Of a stretch of 64,000 nucleotides of DNA, positions 27,731-36,982 are shown piece after piece. Every line of letters begins with the position of its first letter. Position 1 is the first letter of the stretch. The stretch is taken from contig NZ_CVTA01000011.1 in NCBI RefSeq assembly GCF_001050035.1, positions 124,001-188,000 of the forward strand. Reading direction: 5' to 3'. The stretch is from Mycolicibacterium komanii. GTDB lineage: Bacteria > Actinomycetota > Actinomycetes > Mycobacteriales > Mycobacteriaceae. The position numbers and the translations under genes were made by a program. Below the pieces are notes generated by a model. It saw only the letters and a program-made list of their open reading frames with translations. It was not told the DNA's origin and searched no databases.

Positions 27731-28651
27731 TCAGACCGTCGTGGGTACCGGATAGGCGACGCCGGTCATTTGTTCCGACACGGTCCACAGCCGCTTCTGT
27801 GCCGCGACGTCGTGCGACAACCGGTTGGAGGCGACCACGACCGGATGCCCGCGCTGTTCCATGAAGCCGTCGGGGCCGAAGTACTGACCGCCGATCACGT
27901 CGGGGTCGGTTGCGGCGCGCAGCGAAGGCAGCGCACCCATGTCGGCGTCCTGCAGCAGGGGCTCCAGCAGTTTGAAGACGCCGGCCAGCAGCGGCGGGGA
28001 GTTGCGCCCGAGTTCCGACCGCGAGCCACCCGGGTGCGCGGCGACCGCGATGGTGTCAGTGCCCTTTAGCCGGCGTTGCAAGTCGTAGGTGAACATCAGG
28101 TTGGCCAGTTTCGCCTGCCCGTAGGCACCCACCCGGCTGTAGCCGTGCTCCCACTGCAGATCGTCAAAGCGAATCCCGTTCCGCGCGAAGCGATGCCCCG
28201 CGCTGCTGACGGTCACGACCCGCGACCCCGGCGCGGCCAGCACCCGGTCCAGCAGCAGGCCGGTCAGCGCGAAGTGTCCGAGATGGTTGGTGCCGAACTG
28301 CAGCTCGAAGCCGTCCTCGGTGGTCGATTCGGGGGTGAACATCACGCCCGCGTTGTTGATCAGCAGGTCGATGGAGTCGTGATCGCTTCTCAGTTGCTCG
28401 GCCGCGGCACGAATCGAGTTCAACGACGTGAGGTCGAGTTCCTGCACGTCGACGCGCGCGCCGGGGGTGGAAAGTTCGATGCGGCGCGCGGCGTCGGCGC
28501 CCTTGTCGGTGTTGCGGACGGCCAGCACGACGTGGGCGCCCTTGGCCGCGAGCGCCGCCGCGGTCTCGTAGCCCAGGCCGGTGTTGGCGCCGGTGACGAT
28601 GGCGGTACGCCCGGCCTGATCCGGGATGTCTGCGGTTGTCCAGGTGGACAT
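27731..28651 (-). CDS. Short-chain dehydrogenase/reductase, paralogue of the 16.6 kb SDR
   Basis: Oxidoreductase of 306 residues from the ATG at 28651, behind a GAGGAGA ribosome site. It has TGANTGLG, NNAGVMF, the Ser in VVTVSSAGH and YGQAKLANL. It is visibly very similar along its whole length to the SDR at 16624-17535 (shared TADIPDQ, RTAIVTGAN, LQFGTNHLGHFALTGLLL). It is divergent from a TetR gene, with paired operators between them, so the TetR protein very likely represses it. The substrate is unknown. Confidence 0.9.
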   Translation of the reverse strand: MSTWTTADIPDQAGRTAIVTGANTGLGYETAAALAAKGAHVVLAVRNTDKGADAARRIELSTPGARVDVQELDLTSLNSIRAAAEQLRSDHDSIDLLINNAGVMFTPESTTEDGFELQFGTNHLGHFALTGLLLDRVLAAPGSRVVTVSSAGHRFARNGIRFDDLQWEHGYSRVGAYGQAKLANLMFTYDLQRRLKGTDTIAVAAHPGGSRSELGRNSPPLLAGVFKLLEPLLQDADMGALPSLRAATDPDVIGGQYFGPDGFMEQRGHPVVVASNRLSHDVAAQKRLWTVSEQMTGVAYPVPTTV

Positions 28652-28670
28652 GATTTCTCCTCGGTAGAGT

Positions 28671-28730
28671 ATTAAGCGGAGCGGGCGCTCCGGTTCCTTA
28701 CGAATATACGGAACGCACGCCCCGTTTAAT
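28671..28730. promoter_or_regulatory. Paired TetR-type operators between SDR and tetR
   Basis: ATTAAGCGGAGCGGGCGCTCC-type 21-base site at 28671-28691 and its inverted copy at 28710-28730 (starting GGAACGCACGCC on the plus strand) match at all but a few positions. Each site contains an inner dyad of the form GGRGCG-KG-CGYTCC; the first is perfect. The pair occupies the centre of the 99-base divergent promoter region. This fits autoregulation by the TetR protein encoded at 28751 and control of the SDR gene. Confidence 0.75.
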
Positions 28731-28750
28731 TCCATTCCCGAGGTGATGAT

Positions 28751-29314
28751 GTGAGTGCGACCGACCGACCCCTGCGCGCCGACGCCCTGCGCAATAGGGC
28801 CCGCGTGCTGGAGGTCGCGTACGACGCCTTCGCGACCGACGGGCTGTCGGTGCCGATCGACGAGATCGCCCGGCGGGCCGGCGTCGGCGCGGGCACGGTG
28901 TACCGCCACTTCCCGACGAAGGTGGACCTGTACCGCGCGGTCGTTGAGAACCGGATCGACACCCTCGTCGCGGAGGGCCGCGCCCTGACCGAGGGTGTAC
29001 CGCCCGGTGAGGCGCTGTTCGTGTTGCTGCGGTCGCTGGTCCTGCAGTGGGGAGCGACCGATCGCGGCCTGAAGGACGCGCTGGCCGGCGAGGGTATCGA
29101 CGTCGAGGCGGCGATCCCGGAGACCGAGGAGGCCTTCCTCGACTTCCTCGGCGGGCTGCTGAAGGCGGCCCAGGATGCGGGTACCGTCCGCAGGGATCTC
29201 AGTGTGCGCGACGTGAAGGCAATCCTCGCCGGCTGCTTCGCGATGCAGGACGCCAGCCCCGCGGATGCCGCGCGGCTGACCGAGGTGGTGCTGGACGGCC
29301 TACGAGCGGCCTGA
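28751..29314 (+). CDS. TetR-family transcriptional regulator
   Basis: Regulator of 187 residues. It starts at a GTG behind GAGGTGA. The N-terminal helix-turn-helix is at about 12-58: LRNRARVLEVAYDAF-like first helix, then IDEIARRAGVGAGTVYRHFP. The C-terminal ligand and dimer domain ends in a pattern common to actinobacterial TetR proteins. It is divergent from the SDR gene and probably controls both through the paired sites in the gap. groEL2 follows 179 bases downstream but has its own HrcA control. Confidence 0.9.
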   Translation: MSATDRPLRADALRNRARVLEVAYDAFATDGLSVPIDEIARRAGVGAGTVYRHFPTKVDLYRAVVENRIDTLVAEGRALTEGVPPGEALFVLLRSLVLQWGATDRGLKDALAGEGIDVEAAIPETEEAFLDFLGGLLKAAQDAGTVRRDLSVRDVKAILAGCFAMQDASPADAARLTEVVLDGLRAA

Positions 29315-29319
29315 ACGAT

Positions 29320-29346
29320 CTTGCACTCGCCATGGTCGAGTGCTAG
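29320..29346. promoter_or_regulatory. CIRCE operator 1 (HrcA site)
   Basis: CTTGCACTC (29320-29328), 9 bases, then GAGTGCTAG (29338-29346), matching the CIRCE consensus TTAGCACTC-N9-GAGTGCTAA. HrcA binding here represses groE-type chaperone genes until heat or unfolded-protein stress. It lies just after the tetR stop and upstream of groEL2. Confidence 0.92.
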
Positions 29347-29354
29347 AAATGCAG

Positions 29355-29381
29355 TTGGCACTCGCGACCGGTGAGTGCTAG
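29355..29381. promoter_or_regulatory. CIRCE operator 2 (HrcA site)
   Basis: TTGGCACTC (29355-29363), 9 bases, then GAGTGCTAG (29373-29381). It is a second CIRCE copy whose centre is 35 bases from that of the first. Tandem CIRCE elements before groEL2 imply tight HrcA repression. Confidence 0.92.
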
Positions 29382-29394
29382 GTCGGGACGGTGA

Positions 29395-31119
<1,725 letters not shown>

Positions 31120-31132
31120 GTCCCGGTCATCA

Positions 31133-31174
31133 CGGAAAGGCCCGGCTCCTCACAAGGGGGCCGGGCCTCTTCCG
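31133..31174 (+). terminator. Terminator of groEL2
   Basis: AGGCCCGGC (31138-31146) pairs with GCCGGGCCT (31160-31168), and the stem is extended by CGGAA with TTCCG around one bulged base. It starts 13 bases after the groEL2 stop. Strong GC stem without a long U-tract, typical of mycobacteria. Confidence 0.85.
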
Positions 31175-31180
31175 TTCCAT

Positions 31181-31243
31181 CGCCGAACGTGGGTTACCCG
31201 CACGCGTTTTCGCGAAATCCGTGACACAAGCCCACACTCGGCG
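31181..31243. repeat. Intergenic hairpin repeat, family 2, copy 1 (degenerate)
   Basis: CGCCGAACGTGGGTTACCCG (31181-31200) continues CACGCG. The far arm CCCACACTCGGCG (31231-31243) pairs with the first 13 bases at 11 positions. The left-arm sequence is the same as in the perfect hairpin at 47378-47435. It lies between the groEL2 terminator and the convergent PPOX-fold gene. Confidence 0.7.
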
Positions 31244-31246
31244 GGG

Positions 31247-31300
31247 GTTTGTGGGCGCGCGGGGTTTGTGGGCGCGCGGGGGTATGTGTGGGCGCGCGGG
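31247..31300. repeat. GC-rich tandem repeat of about 17 bases
   Basis: GTTTGTGGGCGCGCGGG occurs exactly at 31247-31263 and 31264-31280, followed by a third, slightly longer copy (GGTATGTGTGGGCGCGCGGG) to 31300. It lies between groEL2 and the stop of the PPOX-fold gene. No coding role was seen. Confidence 0.8.
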
Positions 31301-31317
31301 CTGGGGCTCGGCGGGGG

Positions 31318-31692
31318 TTACTTCTTCAGCGGCACGCAGTCGTGCAGGCAGTCGGGACTCGTCGACGGCGACTCCGCGGTGGCCTTGCGGTGCAGCACGG
31401 CCTTGATGGGCTCGATCGACAGCGACTCGTCGGCCTGGTGTGCGCGCCCGTCCACGATCAACGAGTAACCGCCGGGCGACGTCGGTGGCCAGACGATCGT
31501 GACATCGCCGTGGCGGGCGGTGTTCTCGCGGGTGTGCCTGCCGACGGTGCCGATGGCGAGCCTGCCCTCGCCGAACACCGGGTCGACGGCGACGGTGTGC
31601 GCGCGGTAGTCGTCGCCGACGGTGATCAGATAGGCGAAGCCGAAGTCGGCCAGCACGTCGGCCAACCGGTCGAGGTCCACCTTCACGCTCAT
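31318..31692 (-). CDS. PPOX-fold (pyridoxamine phosphate oxidase-like) protein
   Basis: Split-barrel flavin or F420-binding type protein of 124 residues: AYLITVGDDYRAHTVAVDPV, then RLAIGTVGRHTRENTARHGD and VTIVWPP. Mycobacterial members of this fold often bind F420 or heme, but no cofactor can be assigned here. Two Cys near the C-terminus (PDCLHDCVP) are unusual for the fold. It is convergent with groEL2 and divergent from the SDR pseudogene. Confidence 0.75.
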   Translation of the reverse strand: MSVKVDLDRLADVLADFGFAYLITVGDDYRAHTVAVDPVFGEGRLAIGTVGRHTRENTARHGDVTIVWPPTSPGGYSLIVDGRAHQADESLSIEPIKAVLHRKATAESPSTSPDCLHDCVPLKK

Positions 31693-31734
31693 AGCCCGAG
31701 AATACGTCGGCGAGGGCCCGCGTTAGGTTCTTGT

Positions 31735-32552
31735 ATGCCTTTGCCGCCGCCGTCGCCCATCACCACCGCCGTCGTCACCGGGGCCTCCTCGGGCATCGGC
31801 GCCGACATCGCCCGTGAGCTCGCCGCGCGCGGTCACGGCGTCACGCTCGTCGCCCGTCGCGAGGACCGGTTGCGCGAACTCGCCGCCGAGCTCGGCGACA
31901 AGGTCCGGACCGAGATCATCGCGTGCGACGTCGCCGCCCCCGAAGCCCGCGCGCAGCTGTTCGACCAGATCGCCGCCCGCGGCCTCACGGTCGACGTCCT
32001 CGTCAAGGGATCGGCACGATCGGATCGGTGACCAAATCGCCCGTCGCCGACGAGATCGCGCAGGTGCGCGTCAACGTCGAAGCCGTCATCGACCTCACCA
32101 CCCGCGCGGTCCAGCAGATGGTGCCCCGCGGTCGCGGCGCGATCCTCAACGTCGGGTCCACCGCCGGCTTTCACGGCTTCCCCGGCCAGGCGGGCTACGC
32201 GGGGACCAAGGCGTTCGTCAAGACGTACACCGAGGGTGTGCGGGCCGAACTGGAGGGCACCGGCGTCACGATCGCGATGCTCGCGCCGGGGCCGGTGCGC
32301 ACCGAGTTTCTGCAGGCCGCCGGTATGGACGAGCGCAAGTTCGCCGCGGCGTTCCCAAAGTTCATGTGGATGCCGTCGCGCGAGGTGGCCAGGATCGGCG
32401 TCGAAGCGCTCGAGCGCGACCGCGGGATCGTCATCGCCGGGCGTCAGAACCTGTTCAGTACCCGGCTGCTGCAAGCACTTCCGCGCCAGCTGCTACTCAA
32501 GACGCTGCGCCGTCAGCACCCAGGGCTGCGCCGCGACCGCTCAGCCGTCTGA
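31735..32552 (+). pseudogene. Short-chain dehydrogenase gene broken by a short deletion
   Basis: From the ATG at 31735 the frame encodes an SDR N-terminus (VVTGASSGIGADIARELA, VTLVARREDRLRELAAEL) down to TVDVLV near 32004, then shifts to nonsense and stops at 32031. The homologous continuation is in another frame from about 32007: GIGTIGSVTKSPV, ILNVGSTAGFHGFPGQAGY (catalytic Ser and Tyr) and TKAFVKTY (Lys), ending at 32552. The sequence reads GTCAAGGGATCGG where VNNAGIG would need seven more bases. Restoring seven bases gives 825, a whole number of codons (274 residues). The lost bases fall exactly in the conserved NNAG motif. Either a true null allele or an assembly error. Confidence 0.85.
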
Positions 32553-33095
32553 CGGCCAGCGCCGCATCCAGCCCTCGACCGTCAGGGCCATGCCGTTGCA
32601 CAACGTGCAGATCGTGCGATACCAGCCGACCGCGACCAGCAACTCCATCCGCTGCTCGTCATCGAGTTTGTTGCCCAACGCATTCCACGTGCGATCCGAC
32701 CAGGTGCCGGTACGCTCGAGTTCGTCGACCGACGCGATCAGCACCCGCTCGAATTCGCCGAAACCCGGATCGTCGCCGAGAACCAGTGCATCGCACTCGC
32801 GTTCGCTCACACCGGCGATGGGTCCCCAGAACGCCGCCTGGCCGCCCCATTCGTATTCACACCGCAACAACGCGCAGATCCGCAAAATCGCGATCGTGCG
32901 CAGCCGCGGTGGCAGCTTGGTGTCGACGTAGAGCGACTCGCCCATCTTGCGAAGCCGCGCAGCGAGATTCGGGTGTCGTTGCAGGCAACGCACCAGCATC
33001 AGCGGCTCATAGTTGCGGTCGGGATGCCCCCACGCGTTGATGCCCGCGGCATCGTCCTCGCTCCACGGGGGAGCAAGCGGCGCAACCCGACTCAT
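32541..33095 (-). CDS. AhpD-like / carboxymuconolactone decarboxylase family protein
   Basis: All-helical protein of 184 residues of the AhpD-like fold: LRTIAILRICALLRCEYEWGG is the core helix. Only one Cys of the AhpD CxxC pair is present, followed by EYEW, as in many decarboxylase-like members. A related protein, but not a close copy, is at 50453. The start overlaps the end of the amidohydrolase gene (ATGA), so the two are cotranscribed. The 3' end overlaps the broken SDR by 12 bases. Confidence 0.8.
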   Translation of the reverse strand: MSRVAPLAPPWSEDDAAGINAWGHPDRNYEPLMLVRCLQRHPNLAARLRKMGESLYVDTKLPPRLRTIAILRICALLRCEYEWGGQAAFWGPIAGVSERECDALVLGDDPGFGEFERVLIASVDELERTGTWSDRTWNALGNKLDDEQRMELLVAVGWYRTICTLCNGMALTVEGWMRRWPSDG

Positions 33096-34816
33096 GCAGT
33101 GGGCGCCGGTCGACGCCCGCGGATCAGCTTGCCGGGACGCGCGGCGGTCGGTGTGCCGTTCTGGGCGATGATCTCGCCGGATACGACGGTAGCGACGTAT
33201 CCCTCGGCGCTCTGGTCCAGGCGGCGGCCGCCCGCGGGGAGGTCGTAGGTGATCACCGGTCGGTGCAGGCGCATCGCATCGTGGTCGATGACGTTGAGGT
33301 CGGCCTTGTAGCCGACGGCGATGCGCCCGCGGTCGGCCAGGCCGGCCACCCGGGCGGGCACCGACGTCAGCTCGCGCACCGCCTCGGGCACCGAGAGCCG
33401 ACCCGACGCGCGGTCGCGCGACCAGTGCGTCAGCATGTACGTGGGAAAGCTTGCGTCGCAGATCATTCCGTAATGCGCCCCACCGTCACCGAGACCCAGC
33501 ACGACGTCCTCGCGACGGATCAGGTCCGCGACCGTGTCGAGGCTGCCGTCGCGGAAGTTGGCCAGCGTCACCAACAGGATGGCGTGGCCGTCGTCGTCGA
33601 GCAGCCGGTCATAGGCCTCTTCGAGCGGGCTGACGCCGCGGGCCCGGGCCCGGCTCGCGATGCTCTCCGAGCGCGGCGGCTCGTAGTTCGGCGGGTCGCC
33701 GAGCGGGAACATCCACTCGAACGCCTGCGCCGCGAACATCAGCGGATGTCCCTCGCCCGCCGGTTGGTCGGCCAGAATCCGTTCGCGCACTTCGGGTTTG
33801 CGCATCTCGGCGACGCGTTCGGCCAGCGGCAGCGACGCGAGCTCCTGATAGCTGGGGTACATCACGAACGGGTTGCCCGACAGTTCGAGGCCCAGCACCA
33901 GCCCGATGGGCCGCGGGAAGATCTGCGCGGTGATGTCGCCGCCGTCGATGTTGGCCTTCTCGACCATCGTCAGCGCGTCGACGAAGAACGGGTCGCCGGC
34001 GTTGCCGATCGCCAACGTGAACGTCACGGGCAGGCCCACATCGGCCGCGACCTCGAACACCGTTCGCAGCACGGGCTCGTAGTCGCCGGCCACCAGGTCG
34101 GGCACGAACTGGATCAGGCCGCCGCCGGCATCGTCGACACCACGGGCGATCGCCTCGATCTCGGCGCGGTCGGCGTCGTAACTCGGAATCGGCAGGCCGC
34201 TCTCGGTCTTGTGCAGGGTGAACCGCGACGATGCGAAGCCGAGGGCGCCCGCCTGCACCGCCTCCGCGGCGAGCTTGCGCATCATCGCCAGGTCCTCGGC
34301 GGTGGCCGGTTCGCGGTCGACACCGCGCCGCCCCATCACGTACACCCGCAGCGGCGAGTGCGGCAGCAGCGCCGCCACGTCGATGTCCCGCCGTCCCGCT
34401 TCGAGCGCGTCGAGGAATTCCGGGAACGTCTCCCAGTGCCACGGCAGCCCGTCGACCATGACCACCCCCGGGATGTCCTCCACCCCGGCCATCACGTCGA
34501 CCAGCACGTCGTGGTCCTCCGGCCGGCACGGCGCAAAACCCACCCCGCAGTTGCCCATCACGACGGTGGTCACGCCGTGCGCCGACGACGGGGTCAGGCG
34601 GTCCGACCAGATCGCCTGGCCGTCATAGTGGGTGTGCAGATCCACGAACCCCGGGGTGACGAGGAGTCCCGTCGCGTCGATCTCCCGCGTGCCGGGTTCG
34701 TCGACCTTGCCGACCCTGGTGATGACGCCGTCGGAGACCGCGACATCGCCGACGAACGGCTCACCCCCGAGACCGTCGACGATGGTGCCGCCCCTGATGA
34801 CGAGTTCGTATGTCAT
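33092..34816 (-). CDS. Amidohydrolase (N-acyl-D-amino-acid deacylase-like)
   Basis: Metal-dependent hydrolase of 574 residues. N-terminal sandwich MTYELVIRGGTIVDGLG, then metal-binding HxH in PGFVDLHTHYDGQ near 58-66, TTVVMGNCGVGFAPC, and a C-terminal GDGGAHYGM block with the catalytic Asp region. It fits the D-aminoacylase/dihydroorotase-like group (about 500-570 residues). The real substrate is unknown. It leads a two-gene operon with the AhpD-like protein and is divergent, by only 22 bases, from the VOC gene, implying leaderless or overlapping promoters. Confidence 0.87.
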   Translation of the reverse strand: MTYELVIRGGTIVDGLGGEPFVGDVAVSDGVITRVGKVDEPGTREIDATGLLVTPGFVDLHTHYDGQAIWSDRLTPSSAHGVTTVVMGNCGVGFAPCRPEDHDVLVDVMAGVEDIPGVVMVDGLPWHWETFPEFLDALEAGRRDIDVAALLPHSPLRVYVMGRRGVDREPATAEDLAMMRKLAAEAVQAGALGFASSRFTLHKTESGLPIPSYDADRAEIEAIARGVDDAGGGLIQFVPDLVAGDYEPVLRTVFEVAADVGLPVTFTLAIGNAGDPFFVDALTMVEKANIDGGDITAQIFPRPIGLVLGLELSGNPFVMYPSYQELASLPLAERVAEMRKPEVRERILADQPAGEGHPLMFAAQAFEWMFPLGDPPNYEPPRSESIASRARARGVSPLEEAYDRLLDDDGHAILLVTLANFRDGSLDTVADLIRREDVVLGLGDGGAHYGMICDASFPTYMLTHWSRDRASGRLSVPEAVRELTSVPARVAGLADRGRIAVGYKADLNVIDHDAMRLHRPVITYDLPAGGRRLDQSAEGYVATVVSGEIIAQNGTPTAARPGKLIRGRRPAPTA

Positions 34817-34838
34817 ACGTCGAATCTACGATGTGCCC

Positions 34839-35228
34839 GTGATCGATCACTTCGGAATCAACTGTGCGGACTTTCAGAGATCGACGGCGTTCTACGACCA
34901 GGTCCTGGGCATGCTCGGTTACACCCGCCAACTCGACTTTCAGGTCGCCATCGGCTACGGCCGGGACGGCAAACCCGACTTCTGGATCGCGGATATGAAC
35001 GCCGGCGACGCGAAGGGCCCCAACCGCGAGGTGCACTTCGCGTTCCAGGCCGCCGACGAAGCCGCGGTCAAGGCGTTCTACGACGCGGCGATCGAGGCCG
35101 GCGCGGAATCGCTGCACGCCCCGCGACTCTGGCCGGAGTATCACCCCGGGTACTACGGCGCCTTCGTCCGCGATCCGGACGGCAACAACATCGAGGCCGT
35201 CTTTCACGGGGCGCGCCCACCCGGCTGA
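34839..35228 (+). CDS. VOC-superfamily (glyoxalase-like) protein
   Basis: Protein of 129 residues from the GTG at 34839 (MIDHFGINCADFQ). Paired beta-alpha-beta-beta-beta modules of the vicinal oxygen chelate fold: the N-terminal metal His in IDHFGINC, a central EVHFAFQAAD, and a C-terminal Glu in GNNIEAVFHG. A lyase, isomerase or dioxygenase role is possible. It starts a tightly packed plus-strand group VOC-DinB-PAP2-TetR; the DinB gene follows after 17 bases. Confidence 0.85.
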   Translation: MIDHFGINCADFQRSTAFYDQVLGMLGYTRQLDFQVAIGYGRDGKPDFWIADMNAGDAKGPNREVHFAFQAADEAAVKAFYDAAIEAGAESLHAPRLWPEYHPGYYGAFVRDPDGNNIEAVFHGARPPG

Positions 35229-35245
35229 CGTATACGGTCGGGGCC

Positions 35246-35761
35246 ATGGCTGATTCAGAGGCGGCAGTGGTCCGGGACATCCTGCGTGACGCGTTCACAC
35301 GGCTCATCGAGCACGTGGAGAACCTCACCGACGGGCTGACCCCCGAGGCGGCGATCTTCCGCCCCACCTCGACGGCCAACAGCATCGCGTGGCTGGTCTG
35401 GCACAGCGCCCGCCAGCAGGACGTGCAGCTCGCCGGCCTCGCCGGCACCGAGCAGGTCTGGTTGCGAGACGGATGGGTCGACCGATTCGGCCTCGACCTG
35501 CCGCGCGAAGACATGGGCTACGGCCACAGCCCCGAGGAGGTGGGCCGCGTCCGCGCACCGGCCGATCTGCTCGCCGGTTACGCGCACGCCGTGCACAAGG
35601 CGACGTTGGCATACATCGCGTCGGTCACCCCCGACGAGCTGAGCCGCATCATCGACAAAAACTGGGATCCGCCGGTGACCGCCGCCATGCGTCTGGTGAG
35701 CATCTTCGACGACGGCGCCCAACACCTCGGCCAGGCGGCGTATGTCCGCGGCATCACGTGA
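35246..35761 (+). CDS. DinB-like four-helix protein
   Basis: Protein of 171 residues of the DinB/mycothiol-transferase-like superfamily. The putative metal His are in AWLVWHSARQQD and in DDGAQHLGQAAYVRG near the C-terminus, plus HAVHKA in the middle. Actinobacterial members often use mycothiol in detoxification; this is family knowledge only. The start ATG is at 35246, and the stop overlaps the GTG start of the PAP2 gene. Confidence 0.78.
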   Translation: MADSEAAVVRDILRDAFTRLIEHVENLTDGLTPEAAIFRPTSTANSIAWLVWHSARQQDVQLAGLAGTEQVWLRDGWVDRFGLDLPREDMGYGHSPEEVGRVRAPADLLAGYAHAVHKATLAYIASVTPDELSRIIDKNWDPPVTAAMRLVSIFDDGAQHLGQAAYVRGIT

Positions 35762-36336
35762 TCCGGTGGTGGCCGGCCGTCGGGTTGGTGGCGATGCTGC
35801 TGCTCGGCTGGGTGGTGGGCAAATCCTCGACGCCGGTTGACGATTGGTTTCAGCGCTTCAGACACACCCCGATGCGACGGCTGACCGTGATCGCCGATCC
35901 CCGGGTCCTCCTCGCCGTCGCGGTGGTGGTGTTGGTGGTCGCCTGTCTGCAGCGTCGGTGGTGGCTGGCGTTGATGACCGTCGTCGCACCCATGCTCGGG
36001 ATCACGATCGTGCGGTTCCTCAAACCGGTCTTCGACCGGGACAAGGGAGGCGGGCTCGCCTATCCGAGCGGACATCTCACCGCCACCACCATCGTGATGG
36101 GGCTGGCCGTCCTCGCCGCGGGCGCGGCGTGGTGGGCCGTCGTGAGCGCCGTCGTCGCCGTGGTGCTCGCGATGCTCGGGGTGGGTGTCACGTTCCACTA
36201 CTTCACCGACGTGGTCGGAGGCGTCCTGCTCGGCTCGGCGGTCGTGTGCGCCACCGCCGTCGTCGCGCGGCGAGACGGGAGGCACGATTCGTCGGCCGGG
36301 CCAGCTAACTCGCACTCTGCGACAATCGGTGGATGA
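35758..36336 (+). CDS. PAP2-family membrane phosphatase
   Basis: Protein of 192 residues from a GTG overlapping the previous stop (GTGA). It has five or six membrane helices and the phosphatidic-acid-phosphatase motifs: Lys/Arg in RFLKPVFDRDKGG, catalytic PSGH in AYPSGHLTA, and His-Asp in FHYFTDVVGG. The Arg that usually precedes the last His is not obvious. Likely removes phosphate from an isoprenoid or phospholipid at the outer face of the membrane. The TetR gene follows with ATGA overlap. Confidence 0.85.
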   Translation: MIRWWPAVGLVAMLLLGWVVGKSSTPVDDWFQRFRHTPMRRLTVIADPRVLLAVAVVVLVVACLQRRWWLALMTVVAPMLGITIVRFLKPVFDRDKGGGLAYPSGHLTATTIVMGLAVLAAGAAWWAVVSAVVAVVLAMLGVGVTFHYFTDVVGGVLLGSAVVCATAVVARRDGRHDSSAGPANSHSATIGG

Positions 36337-36929
36337 CAGTGCCCGACAAGCCTCCCGGTTTGCGTGAGCGAAAGAAGCTTCGAACACGCGCGACGATCCG
36401 GCGCGAGGCGTTCCGCCTGATCCAGGAGCAGGGCTACCAGGCCACCACCGTCGAACAGATCTCCGCCGCCGCCGACGTCTCACCGCGCACCTTCTCCCGC
36501 TACTTCCCGACCAAAGAGGCGGTGCTGCTTTCCGACGACCACATCCCGCCGATCATCGAGGCCTTCGTCGCGGCGCCCGGGGACATGCCGGTCATCGAGG
36601 CATACCGGCACGCCGTCGAGACGACGTTCGCCTCGCTGACCGACGAGCAGCGTGAAGAGGCGATCACCGGCCAGCGGCTGACGTATGCCGTACCCGAGGC
36701 GTCGGGCCTGCTCTACGGCGAATACGTCCGCCTGATCGGCCTGATCGCCGACGCACTGACGCAGCGCCCGGGGGCACCGACCGACCCGCTCGAACGCCGG
36801 GTGCTCGCGGGCGCGATCGTCGGCGTGCTGATCGGCGCCTCGCACGGCACCCCGTTGCCCGGTGATCCCATCTCCGACAGCCTGCAGGCGCTCGACCGGC
36901 TGCTGAAGAGGCCCGCCGGACAAACTTGA
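36333..36929 (+). CDS. TetR-family transcriptional regulator
   Basis: Regulator of 198 residues. N-terminal helix-turn-helix LRERKKLRTRATIRREAFRL then VEQISAAADVSPRTFSRYFP (about 10-60), followed by a C-terminal dimerisation and ligand domain. Last gene of the VOC-DinB-PAP2-TetR group. A perfect TTGACA-CC-TGTCAA palindrome overlaps its stop codon, upstream of the aldehyde dehydrogenase gene, and may be its operator. Confidence 0.9.
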   Translation: MTVPDKPPGLRERKKLRTRATIRREAFRLIQEQGYQATTVEQISAAADVSPRTFSRYFPTKEAVLLSDDHIPPIIEAFVAAPGDMPVIEAYRHAVETTFASLTDEQREEAITGQRLTYAVPEASGLLYGEYVRLIGLIADALTQRPGAPTDPLERRVLAGAIVGVLIGASHGTPLPGDPISDSLQALDRLLKRPAGQT

Positions 36930-36939
36930 CACCTGTCAA
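36926..36939. promoter_or_regulatory. Palindromic operator before aldehyde dehydrogenase gene
   Basis: TTGACA-CC-TGTCAA is a perfect 6+6 inverted repeat with a 2-base spacer, overlapping the tetR stop codon and 44 bases before the aldehyde dehydrogenase ATG. Position and symmetry suit a repressor dimer, most simply the adjacent TetR protein (inference). The TTGACA could also serve as a -35 element. Confidence 0.55.
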
Positions 36940-36982
36940 CCCCAATGCGATCTGCGTCACACGCGACGGTTAGCATGGGGTC

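Noticed and set aside
33263..35245. Long plus-strand frame preceding the DinB-like gene
   Set aside because: Only the part from 35246 has real protein character; the rest is antisense to the amidohydrolase gene and passes through the VOC gene.
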